Shown here piece after piece: positions 6,503-13,468 of a DNA stretch of 13,468 nucleotides. Origin of the DNA: Competibacteraceae bacterium UBA2788 (GTDB lineage: Bacteria > Pseudomonadota > Gammaproteobacteria > Competibacterales > Competibacteraceae); the NCBI GenBank assembly GCA_002352185.1, contig DEHY01000089.1:1-13468 (forward strand), read 5' to 3'. Made by a program: the position numbers and the translations under genes. How positions within the stretch are numbered: the first letter of the stretch is position 1; each line of letters opens with the position of its first letter. The notes below the pieces were generated by a model. It was given only the letters and a program-made list of their open reading frames with translations. It was not told the origin of the DNA and made no database searches.

Positions 6503-7744
6503 ATGATGCGCCTGCTGCACACTTCGGACTGGCATCTCGGCCAAACCTTGCATGATTTCGACCGCATTTATGAACACCAATGCTTTCTGGATTGGCTGCT
6601 CGACACGCTGGAAACCGAGCAAATTGACGCTCTGCTGATTGCTGGCGATATTTTTGATAACTCCAATCCTTCTGCTGAAAGCCAGAAACAGCTTTACCGC
6701 TTTCTCACCGCCGCCAAGCATCGCGTTCCTGATCTCGATATCGTGATGATTGCCGGCAATCACGATTCGTCAGGGCGGCTGGAAGCGCCCGCGCCGCTGT
6801 TTGCGGCTTTCGACGCTACCGTCGTTGGTTGCGCTCGCCAGCAAGGGGAAATCGAACTCGACCGATTAGTGACGCCGCTGAAAAACCGCGACGGCGAGAT
6901 TGCGGCCTGGTGCCTGGCCGTACCTTTCTTGCGGCCCGGCGACGTGCTACGGGTGGAAACTGGCGGCGATCCGTATCTGGAAGGGGTGAAGCTGCTTTAC
7001 CGGCAGGCATTGGAGTTTGCGCTAAATCGCCGGGAAAGCGGTCAGGCCATCATCGCGCTCGGCCATTGCCACATGAATGGCGGCGCGACTTCCGCCGATT
7101 CCGAGCGCCGTATCATCATTGGTGGGGCGGAAGCGCTGCCGGTGGATATGTTCGATCCCGTCATCGCTTATGCGGCTTTGGGCCATTTGCATCGCGCCCA
7201 AAAGGTCGGCGGTCAGGAGCGGGTGCGCTATTGCGGCAGTCCGCTGCCGATGTCGTTCACGGAAATTCACTATCCGCATCAAGTGGTCCGTATTGATCTT
7301 GATGGCGAATCCGTGGCGCAAATCACCAAGATCCGCATCCCGCGTGCGGTGGAATTATTGCGAGTCCCCGCGCAACCCGCGCCGCTGGACGAGGTGCTGG
7401 ATGCTCTCAACGCCCTCGATCTGCCCGACGCGCCGCGCGATGCGCAACCTTATCTGGAAGTGCAAGTGCTGCTGAATGGCCCGGAGCCTGGATTGCGCGC
7501 CCGCGTTGATTCGGTTCTGGACGGCAAGCCAGTCCGCCGGGCGAAAATCAAACCCACCTATGGCGGGAACGCCAACAGCAGGCCCGACAATAGCCCGCAA
7601 TCGCTGGACGATCTGGGGCGACTGCAACCGGATGACATTTTTAGAAAACTCCACTGGCGCAAATATGGCGAGGAACCCGCCACTGATTTAATGAACGCCT
7701 TTAGAGAGCTTTTGCTGGAATCCGGCGGAGAGTCCGCGCCATGA
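6503..7744 (+). CDS. sbcD: SbcD nuclease subunit (Mre11 family)
   Basis: Catalytic subunit of the SbcCD complex, a Mn-dependent double-strand exonuclease and hairpin endonuclease that processes blocked DNA ends and cruciforms. The protein has 413 residues, the usual SbcD length. The calcineurin-like phosphoesterase motifs are visible: SDWHLGQ (Asp9, His11), AGDIFD (Asp49), GNHDS (Asn86, His87, Asp88), ALGHCHMN and ALGHLHRA. The C-terminal part is the capping domain and the SbcC-contact region. The gene begins with two consecutive Met codons; GAGG at 6494-6497 is 5 bases from the ATG at 6503 and 8 from that at 6506, so either may be used, the second giving the more typical MRLLHTSDWHLG start. 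A GATAAT hexamer (6477-6482) could be a -10 box but has no clear -35. The stop overlaps the sbcC start by four bases (ATGA), implying coupled translation. Confidence 0.97.
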   Translation: MMRLLHTSDWHLGQTLHDFDRIYEHQCFLDWLLDTLETEQIDALLIAGDIFDNSNPSAESQKQLYRFLTAAKHRVPDLDIVMIAGNHDSSGRLEAPAPLFAAFDATVVGCARQQGEIELDRLVTPLKNRDGEIAAWCLAVPFLRPGDVLRVETGGDPYLEGVKLLYRQALEFALNRRESGQAIIALGHCHMNGGATSADSERRIIIGGAEALPVDMFDPVIAYAALGHLHRAQKVGGQERVRYCGSPLPMSFTEIHYPHQVVRIDLDGESVAQITKIRIPRAVELLRVPAQPAPLDEVLDALNALDLPDAPRDAQPYLEVQVLLNGPEPGLRARVDSVLDGKPVRRAKIKPTYGGNANSRPDNSPQSLDDLGRLQPDDIFRKLHWRKYGEEPATDLMNAFRELLLESGGESAP

Positions 7745-10700
7745 AAATTCTCGCCATTCGCGGCAAAAATCTGGCCTCGCTGGCCGGGGAATTCGAGATT
7801 CAGTTTAATCAGGAGCCGTTGGCGTCTACCGGCCTGTTCGCCATTTGCGGGCCAACCGGATCGGGCAAAAGCACCTTGCTCGATGCGCTGTGCCTGGCGC
7901 TTTATGGCGATACGCCGCGCCTGACGGACTCTGCCGTCAAGGGCGTCAGTCTGCCCGATGTCGGCGATGAAACCATTACCGCGCAAGATCCGCGCAACCT
8001 GCTCAGACGCGGCGCAGGCGAGGCTTTGGCCGAGGTGGATTTCGTCGGCAATGATGGCGTGGCCTATCGCGCTCGCTGGAGTGTGCGCCGCGCACGCGGC
8101 AAAGCCGACGGCAAGCTGCAAGGCGCTGAAATGGGGCTACAAACCCTTGACGGCAGCCAGATCATCGGTGGCGTCAAAATCGAAGTCCAGAAAGCCATCA
8201 AGGAACGGCTTGGCCTGTCGTTCGGGCAATTCACCCGCGCCGTGCTGCTGGCCCAGAACGAGTTTGCCGCTTTCCTGCAAGCCGACAACAATGAGCGCGG
8301 GCAATTGTTGCAAACCCTGACCGGGCTGGATGCTTGCACCGGTATTTCCATTCGCGCCTTTGATCGCGCCAAGGCCGAACAGCAAGCGCTGGATGCGCTG
8401 AAAGGCCAACTCGACGGGCAACAACCTTTCTCTATGGAGGTGCGCGCCCAACGCGAGCAGGAGCGCGATGCCGCCAATGCGGAAATGGCGACGCTGACTC
8501 GGCGCAAAGATGAATTAGGCCGACAATTACAGTGGCATGAGGCTTGGGAAAAACTGAGGCAGGACGAACGGAAGGCGCAGGATGAGGTGCAAAAAGCGCT
8601 TGCCGCCAGGGAAACCGCCGCGCCCCGGCAACGCTACTGCGCCCAAGTCGAAGCGGTGCAGGACGCCCGCTTTCATGTGGCTGAAATTGACCGCGTGGCT
8701 GAAGAGGTTGCGAAAAATCGCCAGGCGATTAGCAGCGCGGAAGAAAGATTGAGCGAGGCGCGGCGCATCCGGCAACAAGCCGATGCGACATTGGCGAAAG
8801 CCGGGCAGGCCGTCGCCGCCGCCGAACAGGCCAAGGCAGACGCCAGCGCCGATCTCGACCGCGCCAAGTTGCTTGATGCTGACATTGTCAGACTAAATTC
8901 CGAATATAAGAAAGCAAACACAGCATTGGACGATGCTCGAAAAGCTGAAGCGCAAGCGCAAGCGAACCTGTCCAGCAAAAAAACCGGGCGTGACTCGATC
9001 ATTCAGCAATTACAAACTACCCAGAACTGGCTGGCGGCGCATGAACCATTGCAAACCTTGGCTGAGAACTGGCCGCGCTGGGATGTGCTGTTGAGTCAGG
9101 CGGCCAAAGCGCAGAGCGACTTGCGGGAAGCGGAAAGAACGGTCAGCGACAGGCAGCAGGATGAACGAAAGCGGCGGCAAATGCGGGACAAGGCGGCTGA
9201 AAATTACACCAGGGCTGAAACGGCGTTGCAGACGGCAGAGACCCAATTGCAAACAGCGATTCAGACTTTAGCCGGCTTCGATGCGGAAACGTTGTCCAGA
9301 CGCCGTGAAGCGACTGCGATCCGCCGCGATCAGATTGCCAGCGCCGAACGGCTGTGGAGCGGGCTGGTCGGCGCGCTCGACCGTCAACACAAGCTGGACG
9401 CTGAAGCTAATGAGCTTAAAGAAAAAATCGCGCACGCGGAAACCGCGTTGCGCCGGATTGCAGCCGACCAGCCTGCGGCAGCCGTCCGGTTGGAACAGGC
9501 GCAAAAGTCGCTGAAAATCGCTGAAGCCGCCTGCGCTGAGCGCGTTGAAACCCTGCGGGAAACGCTGGAAGCGGGTTCGCCCTGCCCGGTCTGCGGCGCG
9601 ACGGAACATCCTTATGCCGCTGGCGATGCGCCTTCCCGCGCCATGCTCAGCCAACTCGGAAACGCAGTCAGCGATTGCCAGAATGCCTTGAATGGACTGG
9701 GCGCGCAGGAAGCCGCGCACAAAAAGGAACTTGAAAACAGCCAGCAGCGACGGACCCGCATCGCCGAGGAGCAAGAACCCTTGACCGCAGCCATGCAACG
9801 GGATGGCGATGCATGGAACGCTCATCCGATTGCAACGGAACTCGCTGCCATGGCGCCCACCGACCGTCCGGTCTGGTTCACCGATCAGCAGCGAATGACC
9901 CACGAGCAATTAACCGCCATTGCGCAGGAAGAGAATGCGTTACGGCAAGCCGCCAGGATTCGGGATGAAGCGCAGAAGATTCGGGATCAGGCCCAGCAGC
10001 AACATGCAATGGCGCGGGATCAACTGAACGCCGCGCAAGCCGCTTTGGAACAGGCGGCGCAAACGCTGAAGACCGCTCAAGAACGAAAAACCGACGTTTC
10101 CCACCAACTGGAAGAGCGGCTGACCGATCTGGACGCGGCGTTTTCCGGTTACGACTGGCGTCCCCGCTGGCAAGCCGATCCCATTGCTTTTCATGAGCAG
10201 CGGCGACAAAAAGTCGCACAATGGCATGACCAGAGTCGAAAGGCTGAACAATGGCAAAAACAGCGCGCCGAACTCGATATTGAAATCAGCAGCCATATCG
10301 CAGTCGTCGCCGATAAAACCGGGCAATGGCAACACGCCTCCGAAACCTTCCAAAGCATTGACCGCGATCTCCAGGACAAACGCCGACAACGGCAGGATTT
10401 GTTCAGCGGGCGGCCAATAGCCGATGTGGAAAGAGAGTTCGGCAAAGCGATTGAAGATGCAAAAACCACGCTCCGAGATCATGAAGGGGAAGTAAAGACC
10501 GCAGCGAATAACGAGGCCAGCGCCGAAGCTGTACTCGTACAGGTAAAGCAGGCTTTGCTTTCCAGCCGGCACAAAGCAGAACAGGCCGAGGCGGCATTCA
10601 ATCATTGGCTCGCCGATTTCAATGCCCGTCATGCCGACGCAATGCCGGATTTAACCCGAGTCCGCGCCCTGCTGGCCCATGACGGCGACTGGTTGGCGCG

Positions 10701-11478
10701 GGAGCGGGCGGCATTACAGAAACTTGCCGATGCAGTTCAAACTGCCGAGGCTATTTTTAAGGAACGCCAATTACAACGGGAAGCGCATGAACAGCGCCGC
10801 GTCAGCCCGGATTCCGCAGAGGTCGCGCAAGCCGCTCAACAGCAAACCCTCGCTGCTCTGGATGCCGCCCAGCGCCGCCATAATGAAGCCGAGCTTGACC
10901 TGCGCCGGGATGATGAACGCCGCGCTAAAACCGGGTCATTGCAGGCGGATATCGCCAAGCAGGAGGCAAAAACCGAAATCTGGCGCAAGCTGGATGCGTT
11001 GATCGGTTCCGCCGACGGCAAGAAATTCCGCAATTACGCTCAGCAACTCACATTGGATATCCTGCTCGGCTACGCCAACCATCATCTTGCCGACTTGTCC
11101 CGCCGCTACCGGCTGGATCGGGTCAAGGACACCCTGGCGCTGATGGTGGTGGATCAGGACATGGGCGATGAAATCCGCTCGGTGCATTCGCTGTCCGGCG
11201 GCGAATCCTTCCTGGTGTCGCTGGCGCTGGCGCTGGGTCTGGCGTCGCTGTCCTCCAACCGGGTACAGGTGGAATCGCTGTTTATTGACGAGGGTTTCGG
11301 CAGTCTCGACGCCGACACGCTGCGGGTGGCGATGGATGCGCTGGACAATTTGCAGGCGCAGGGCCGCAAGGTGGGCGTCATTTCTCATGTGCAGGAAATG
11401 AGCGAGCGGATCGGGATTCAGATTCGGGTGCAGCGCCAATCCGGCGGGCAAAGCCGGGTCGAAGTGCGGAGTGGTTAG
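7741..11478 (+). CDS. sbcC: SbcC ATPase subunit (Rad50/SMC family)
   Basis: ATPase partner of SbcD; ATP binding and the long coiled coil control access of DNA ends to the nuclease. The protein has 1245 residues, longer than the 1048 of E. coli SbcC, with the difference apparently in the coiled-coil arms. Walker A is GPTGSGKST at residues 37-45. The arms, rich in Ala, Gln, Glu, Lys and Arg, run from about 190 to 1060. The zinc hook CPVC is at Cys615-Cys618, close to the middle, so the two arms are of similar length. The ABC signature LSGGE is at 1151-1155 and Walker B ends in FIDEGFGSLD with Asp1183-Glu1184. All elements of an active enzyme are present. It starts inside the last codons of sbcD and ends with TAG. 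Confidence 0.97.
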   Translation: MKILAIRGKNLASLAGEFEIQFNQEPLASTGLFAICGPTGSGKSTLLDALCLALYGDTPRLTDSAVKGVSLPDVGDETITAQDPRNLLRRGAGEALAEVDFVGNDGVAYRARWSVRRARGKADGKLQGAEMGLQTLDGSQIIGGVKIEVQKAIKERLGLSFGQFTRAVLLAQNEFAAFLQADNNERGQLLQTLTGLDACTGISIRAFDRAKAEQQALDALKGQLDGQQPFSMEVRAQREQERDAANAEMATLTRRKDELGRQLQWHEAWEKLRQDERKAQDEVQKALAARETAAPRQRYCAQVEAVQDARFHVAEIDRVAEEVAKNRQAISSAEERLSEARRIRQQADATLAKAGQAVAAAEQAKADASADLDRAKLLDADIVRLNSEYKKANTALDDARKAEAQAQANLSSKKTGRDSIIQQLQTTQNWLAAHEPLQTLAENWPRWDVLLSQAAKAQSDLREAERTVSDRQQDERKRRQMRDKAAENYTRAETALQTAETQLQTAIQTLAGFDAETLSRRREATAIRRDQIASAERLWSGLVGALDRQHKLDAEANELKEKIAHAETALRRIAADQPAAAVRLEQAQKSLKIAEAACAERVETLRETLEAGSPCPVCGATEHPYAAGDAPSRAMLSQLGNAVSDCQNALNGLGAQEAAHKKELENSQQRRTRIAEEQEPLTAAMQRDGDAWNAHPIATELAAMAPTDRPVWFTDQQRMTHEQLTAIAQEENALRQAARIRDEAQKIRDQAQQQHAMARDQLNAAQAALEQAAQTLKTAQERKTDVSHQLEERLTDLDAAFSGYDWRPRWQADPIAFHEQRRQKVAQWHDQSRKAEQWQKQRAELDIEISSHIAVVADKTGQWQHASETFQSIDRDLQDKRRQRQDLFSGRPIADVEREFGKAIEDAKTTLRDHEGEVKTAANNEASAEAVLVQVKQALLSSRHKAEQAEAAFNHWLADFNARHADAMPDLTRVRALLAHDGDWLARERAALQKLADAVQTAEAIFKERQLQREAHEQRRVSPDSAEVAQAAQQQTLAALDAAQRRHNEAELDLRRDDERRAKTGSLQADIAKQEAKTEIWRKLDALIGSADGKKFRNYAQQLTLDILLGYANHHLADLSRRYRLDRVKDTLALMVVDQDMGDEIRSVHSLSGGESFLVSLALALGLASLSSNRVQVESLFIDEGFGSLDADTLRVAMDALDNLQAQGRKVGVISHVQEMSERIGIQIRVQRQSGGQSRVEVRSG

Positions 11479-11595
11479 CCGGACGCTCGAACCGGAGATT
11501 GGATGGGAAAGGGTGCAGCGCCATCTCCAAGGCATCGGCGGTGCTGAGTTTGGAAAAAGGCGCTTTGACCGCGCATAAAACCGAGTGATACGAAA

Positions 11596-12372
11596 ATTAA
11601 AATTGCCACCTGGAACGTCAATTCGCTGAAGGTGCGCCTGCCGCAGGTGCTGGACTGGTTGCGCGAGCGGCAACCAGACCTTCTGGCGCTACAGGAAACC
11701 AAGCTCACCGATCCCGATTTCCCGACGCTGGACATCGCCAATATCGGTTATCAAGCGGTGTTTTCCGGGCAGAAAACCTACAACGGCGTCGCGATTCTCA
11801 GCCGCCTGCCCGCCGGCGAACTCGTGACCGACCTGCCGGGAATGGACGATCCGCAGCGGCGGGTACTCGGCGCGACCGTCGGCGGAGTGCGGGTGATCAA
11901 TCTCTACGTCCCCAACGGGCAGGCGGTCGGTTCCGACAAGTACGCCTACAAACTGGCCTGGCTGGAGGCGCTGACCGGCTGGTTGCGCGACGAACGGGCG
12001 CGGCATTCCCAATTGATCGTGCTGGGTGATTTCAACATCGTGCCGGAAGACCGCGACGTGCATGATCCCGTCGCCTGGGCCGGTCAAGTGCTGTGCAGCG
12101 CGGCGGAACGGGCCGCATTCCAGCGTTTGCTGGCGCTGGGCTTAAAAGATACCTTCCGGCTGTTTCCGCAAGAAGAGGGCAGTTTCAGTTGGTGGGATTA
12201 CCGCGCCGCCGCATTTCGCCGCAATCTTGGCCTGCGGATTGATCACATTCTCGCCAGTTCGGCGCTGGCGGCGATCTGTACCGCCTGCCAAGTGGATAAG
12301 GCCCCGCGCCACTTGGAACGCCCGTCCGATCACGCGCCCGTGATCGCTGAATTCAACCTTGATCTTCGTTAA
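11596..12372 (+). CDS. xth: Exonuclease III family AP endonuclease with apparent ATT start
   Basis: DNA repair enzyme of the Xth/ExoIII family that cuts at abasic sites and trims 3' blocks in base-excision repair. Counting from the ATT at 11596, the N terminus reads (M)[14 protein letters not shown]. Asn7 and Glu34 (LALQETKL) then fall at the same numbers as the catalytic residues of E. coli ExoIII. Other active-site residues are Asp145 and Asn147 ([16 protein letters not shown]), Asp216 (RIDHIL) and Asp245-His246 (PSDHAPV). Length is 258 residues against 268 in E. coli. The first in-frame ATG/GTG/TTG after the upstream stop (TGA, 11566-11568) is GTG at 11632, which would remove the first strand and Asn7. 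The real start must therefore be a rare codon (ATT at 11596 or ACG at 11590), or an ATG has been mutated or misread. No strong ribosome site is visible; GAG at 11583-11585 is the nearest purine match. It follows sbcC by 117 bases and precedes the dehydratase gene by 12. Confidence 0.88.
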   Translation: MKIATWNVNSLKVRLPQVLDWLRERQPDLLALQETKLTDPDFPTLDIANIGYQAVFSGQKTYNGVAILSRLPAGELVTDLPGMDDPQRRVLGATVGGVRVINLYVPNGQAVGSDKYAYKLAWLEALTGWLRDERARHSQLIVLGDFNIVPEDRDVHDPVAWAGQVLCSAAERAAFQRLLALGLKDTFRLFPQEEGSFSWWDYRAAAFRRNLGLRIDHILASSALAAICTACQVDKAPRHLERPSDHAPVIAEFNLDLR

Positions 12373-12384
12373 AGCGATCCGCCC

Positions 12385-13404
12385 ATGGAACATCATCCCC
12401 ATAACATGCTGGTGACCGGCGGCGCCGGCTTTATTGGCTGCAACTTTATCTGCCACCTGCTGGCTACCGACCCGGCAGTTCGCATCGTCAATCTTGACCT
12501 GCTGACCTACGCCGGTTCGCTGGATAATTTGCGCGATCTGCCTGATCCGGCGCGGCATCTCTTCGTGCAGGGCGACATCTGTGACCGGTCGCTGGTGGAT
12601 CGGCTGCTGTGCGAACACCAGATTGACACCATCGCCCACTTCGCCGCCGAGAGCCATGTGGACCGTTCCATCACCGGACCGGCGGCGTTTGTCCAAACCA
12701 ACCTGGTCGGCACCTTTACTTTGCTGGAAGCCGCGCGGATGGCCTGGCTGGATGGAAAAACAGCCGGCCATTGCCGCTTTCATCACATTTCTACCGATGA
12801 GGTGTACGGCACTTTAGGACGCGACGATCCGCCGTTCAGTGAAACTACGCCGTATGCGCCGAATTCACCCTATTCCGCATCCAAGGCCGGTTCCGATCAT
12901 CTGGTGCGGGCTTATTTCCATACCTACGGTTTGCCGGTAGTCACGACCAATTGCTCCAACAATTACGGCCCTTATCAGCATAGTGAGAAGTTTATTCCGA
13001 CGGTAATTCGCTCCTGTTTATTGCAAAAACCGATTCCGGTTTATGGCGACGGCAGTAATATCCGCGACTGGCTGTATGTCGAGGATCATTGCCGGGGCAT
13101 TGACGCCGTGATTCGCCGAGGTCAGTTGGGCGAGACTTACAATATCGGCGGCTGTAATGAGTGGGCGAATATCAATATCACCCGGTTGATTTGCACCCTG
13201 CTGGATGAGCGCCGCCCGGAACACGCGCCGCATGAGCGGCTCATTACTTTTGTGACCGACCGGCCTGGTCATGACTGGCGTTATGCCATTGCCGCCGACA
13301 AGATGGATCAGGAACTCGGTTGGAAGCCGCAGGAAACGTTTAATACCGGCATTGCCAAAACGGTGGACTGGTATCTGCAACGCTACGACGCTGATTCTCT
13401 GTAG
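12385..13404 (+). CDS. rfbB: dTDP-glucose 4,6-dehydratase
   Basis: NAD-dependent short-chain dehydrogenase (SDR) that converts dTDP-glucose to dTDP-4-keto-6-deoxyglucose, the second step to dTDP-rhamnose and other deoxysugars of surface polysaccharides. The protein has 339 residues, slightly under the ~355 of typical RfbB/RmlB. The NAD-binding motif TGGAGFIG spans residues 11-18. The catalytic STDEVYG gives Thr137, Asp138 and Glu139, and YSASK gives Tyr163 and Lys167. Family signatures TNCSNNYGPYQ, EKFIP, VYGDGSNIRDWLYVEDHC and ETYNIGG are all present, which separates it from UDP-glucose epimerases. The start at 12385 has no good ribosome site; an internal ATG at 12406 (MLVTGGAGFIG) is a reasonable alternative. 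It lies 12 bases after the exonuclease stop and is probably co-transcribed. The partner genes rfbA, rfbC and rfbD are not in the window, and a terminator follows directly, so they must be elsewhere or absent. Confidence 0.95.
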   Translation: MEHHPHNMLVTGGAGFIGCNFICHLLATDPAVRIVNLDLLTYAGSLDNLRDLPDPARHLFVQGDICDRSLVDRLLCEHQIDTIAHFAAESHVDRSITGPAAFVQTNLVGTFTLLEAARMAWLDGKTAGHCRFHHISTDEVYGTLGRDDPPFSETTPYAPNSPYSASKAGSDHLVRAYFHTYGLPVVTTNCSNNYGPYQHSEKFIPTVIRSCLLQKPIPVYGDGSNIRDWLYVEDHCRGIDAVIRRGQLGETYNIGGCNEWANINITRLICTLLDERRPEHAPHERLITFVTDRPGHDWRYAIAADKMDQELGWKPQETFNTGIAKTVDWYLQRYDADSL

Positions 13405-13420
13405 GTGAACTTGGCTATGT

Positions 13421-13450
13421 AGCGGCCCCCAGCGGGGCCGTTATCATTTT
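13421..13450 (+). terminator. Intrinsic terminator after the dTDP-glucose dehydratase gene
   Basis: A 7-bp GC stem, CGGCCCC (13423-13429) with GGGGCCG (13434-13440), closes on the loop CAGC and can be extended by G-T and A-T pairs to 13421 and 13442. An imperfect T-rich tail ending in TTTT at 13447-13450 follows. It starts 17 bases after the stop codon and probably ends the sbcD-sbcC-xth-rfbB run. The remaining 18 bases hold nothing I can identify. Confidence 0.8.
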
Positions 13451-13468
13451 CGGGTAGTCCTGTAAAAA

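Noticed and set aside
6355..6555. 66-residue plus-strand frame through the palindromes
   Set aside because: Its TGILPV / GQDARAT-type sequence is the translation of the hairpin repeats, a common spurious annotation, and it overlaps the start of sbcD.
11479..11580. Gene remnant in the gap after sbcC (frame reading IGWERVQRHLQGIGG to a TAA near 11577)
   Set aside because: The frame is about 34 codons, has no start or ribosome site of its own, and I do not recognise the sequence. It may be a decayed fragment but there is not enough to call.

Overview
The window reads as a stretch of ordinary chromosome from a GC-rich, Gram-negative proteobacterium. The OmpR/EnvZ-type two-component pair, the Spy/CpxP-like periplasmic protein, SbcDC with a CPVC zinc hook and the protein motifs throughout fit a gammaproteobacterium. 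The enlarged glycogen branching enzyme would suit a glycogen-accumulating lineage such as the Competibacteraceae, but that placement is inference only. There is no integrase, transposase, phage gene, CRISPR array, tRNA or rRNA.

Layout. (1) Positions 1-1984, minus strand: an OmpR-type response regulator and its sensor histidine kinase. The kinase start overlaps the regulator stop by one base, and the kinase runs off the left edge of the window. (2) Positions 1985-2148: a divergent regulatory region with OmpR-like tandem 10-bp half-sites (GATACA/GTTACA). (3) Positions 2149-2721, plus strand: a secreted Spy/CpxP-like protein with a Met/Gly-rich repeat, followed by a strong intrinsic terminator. 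The likely circuit is an envelope or metal stress sensor, its regulator, and a periplasmic chaperone as target. (4) Positions 2897-6358: an unusual 1153-residue glgB. Its last ~735 residues are a complete glycogen branching enzyme. Its first ~415 residues are a diverged, truncated second copy of the enzyme's front half. (5) Positions 6359-6502: a gap holding a cluster of REP-like CACGGGCA/TGCCCGTG hairpins. (6) Positions 6503-11478: sbcD and sbcC with a 4-base overlap, encoding the Mre11/Rad50-type DNA-end nuclease. (7) Positions 11596-12372: an exonuclease III family gene with no ATG, GTG or TTG at the correct N terminus; an ATT codon fits exactly. (8) Positions 12385-13404: a dTDP-glucose 4,6-dehydratase, then a hairpin terminator.

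The plus-strand genes from sbcD onward are closely spaced and could form one transcript (DNA repair plus a sugar-nucleotide gene) ending at the terminator near 13421-13450. The most distinctive items are the internally duplicated GlgB, the regulator-to-Spy circuit with recognisable half-sites, the REP-like hairpins after glgB, and the non-standard start of the exonuclease gene. I found no clear evidence of a wholly new multi-gene system; the duplicated GlgB is the best candidate for something undescribed.
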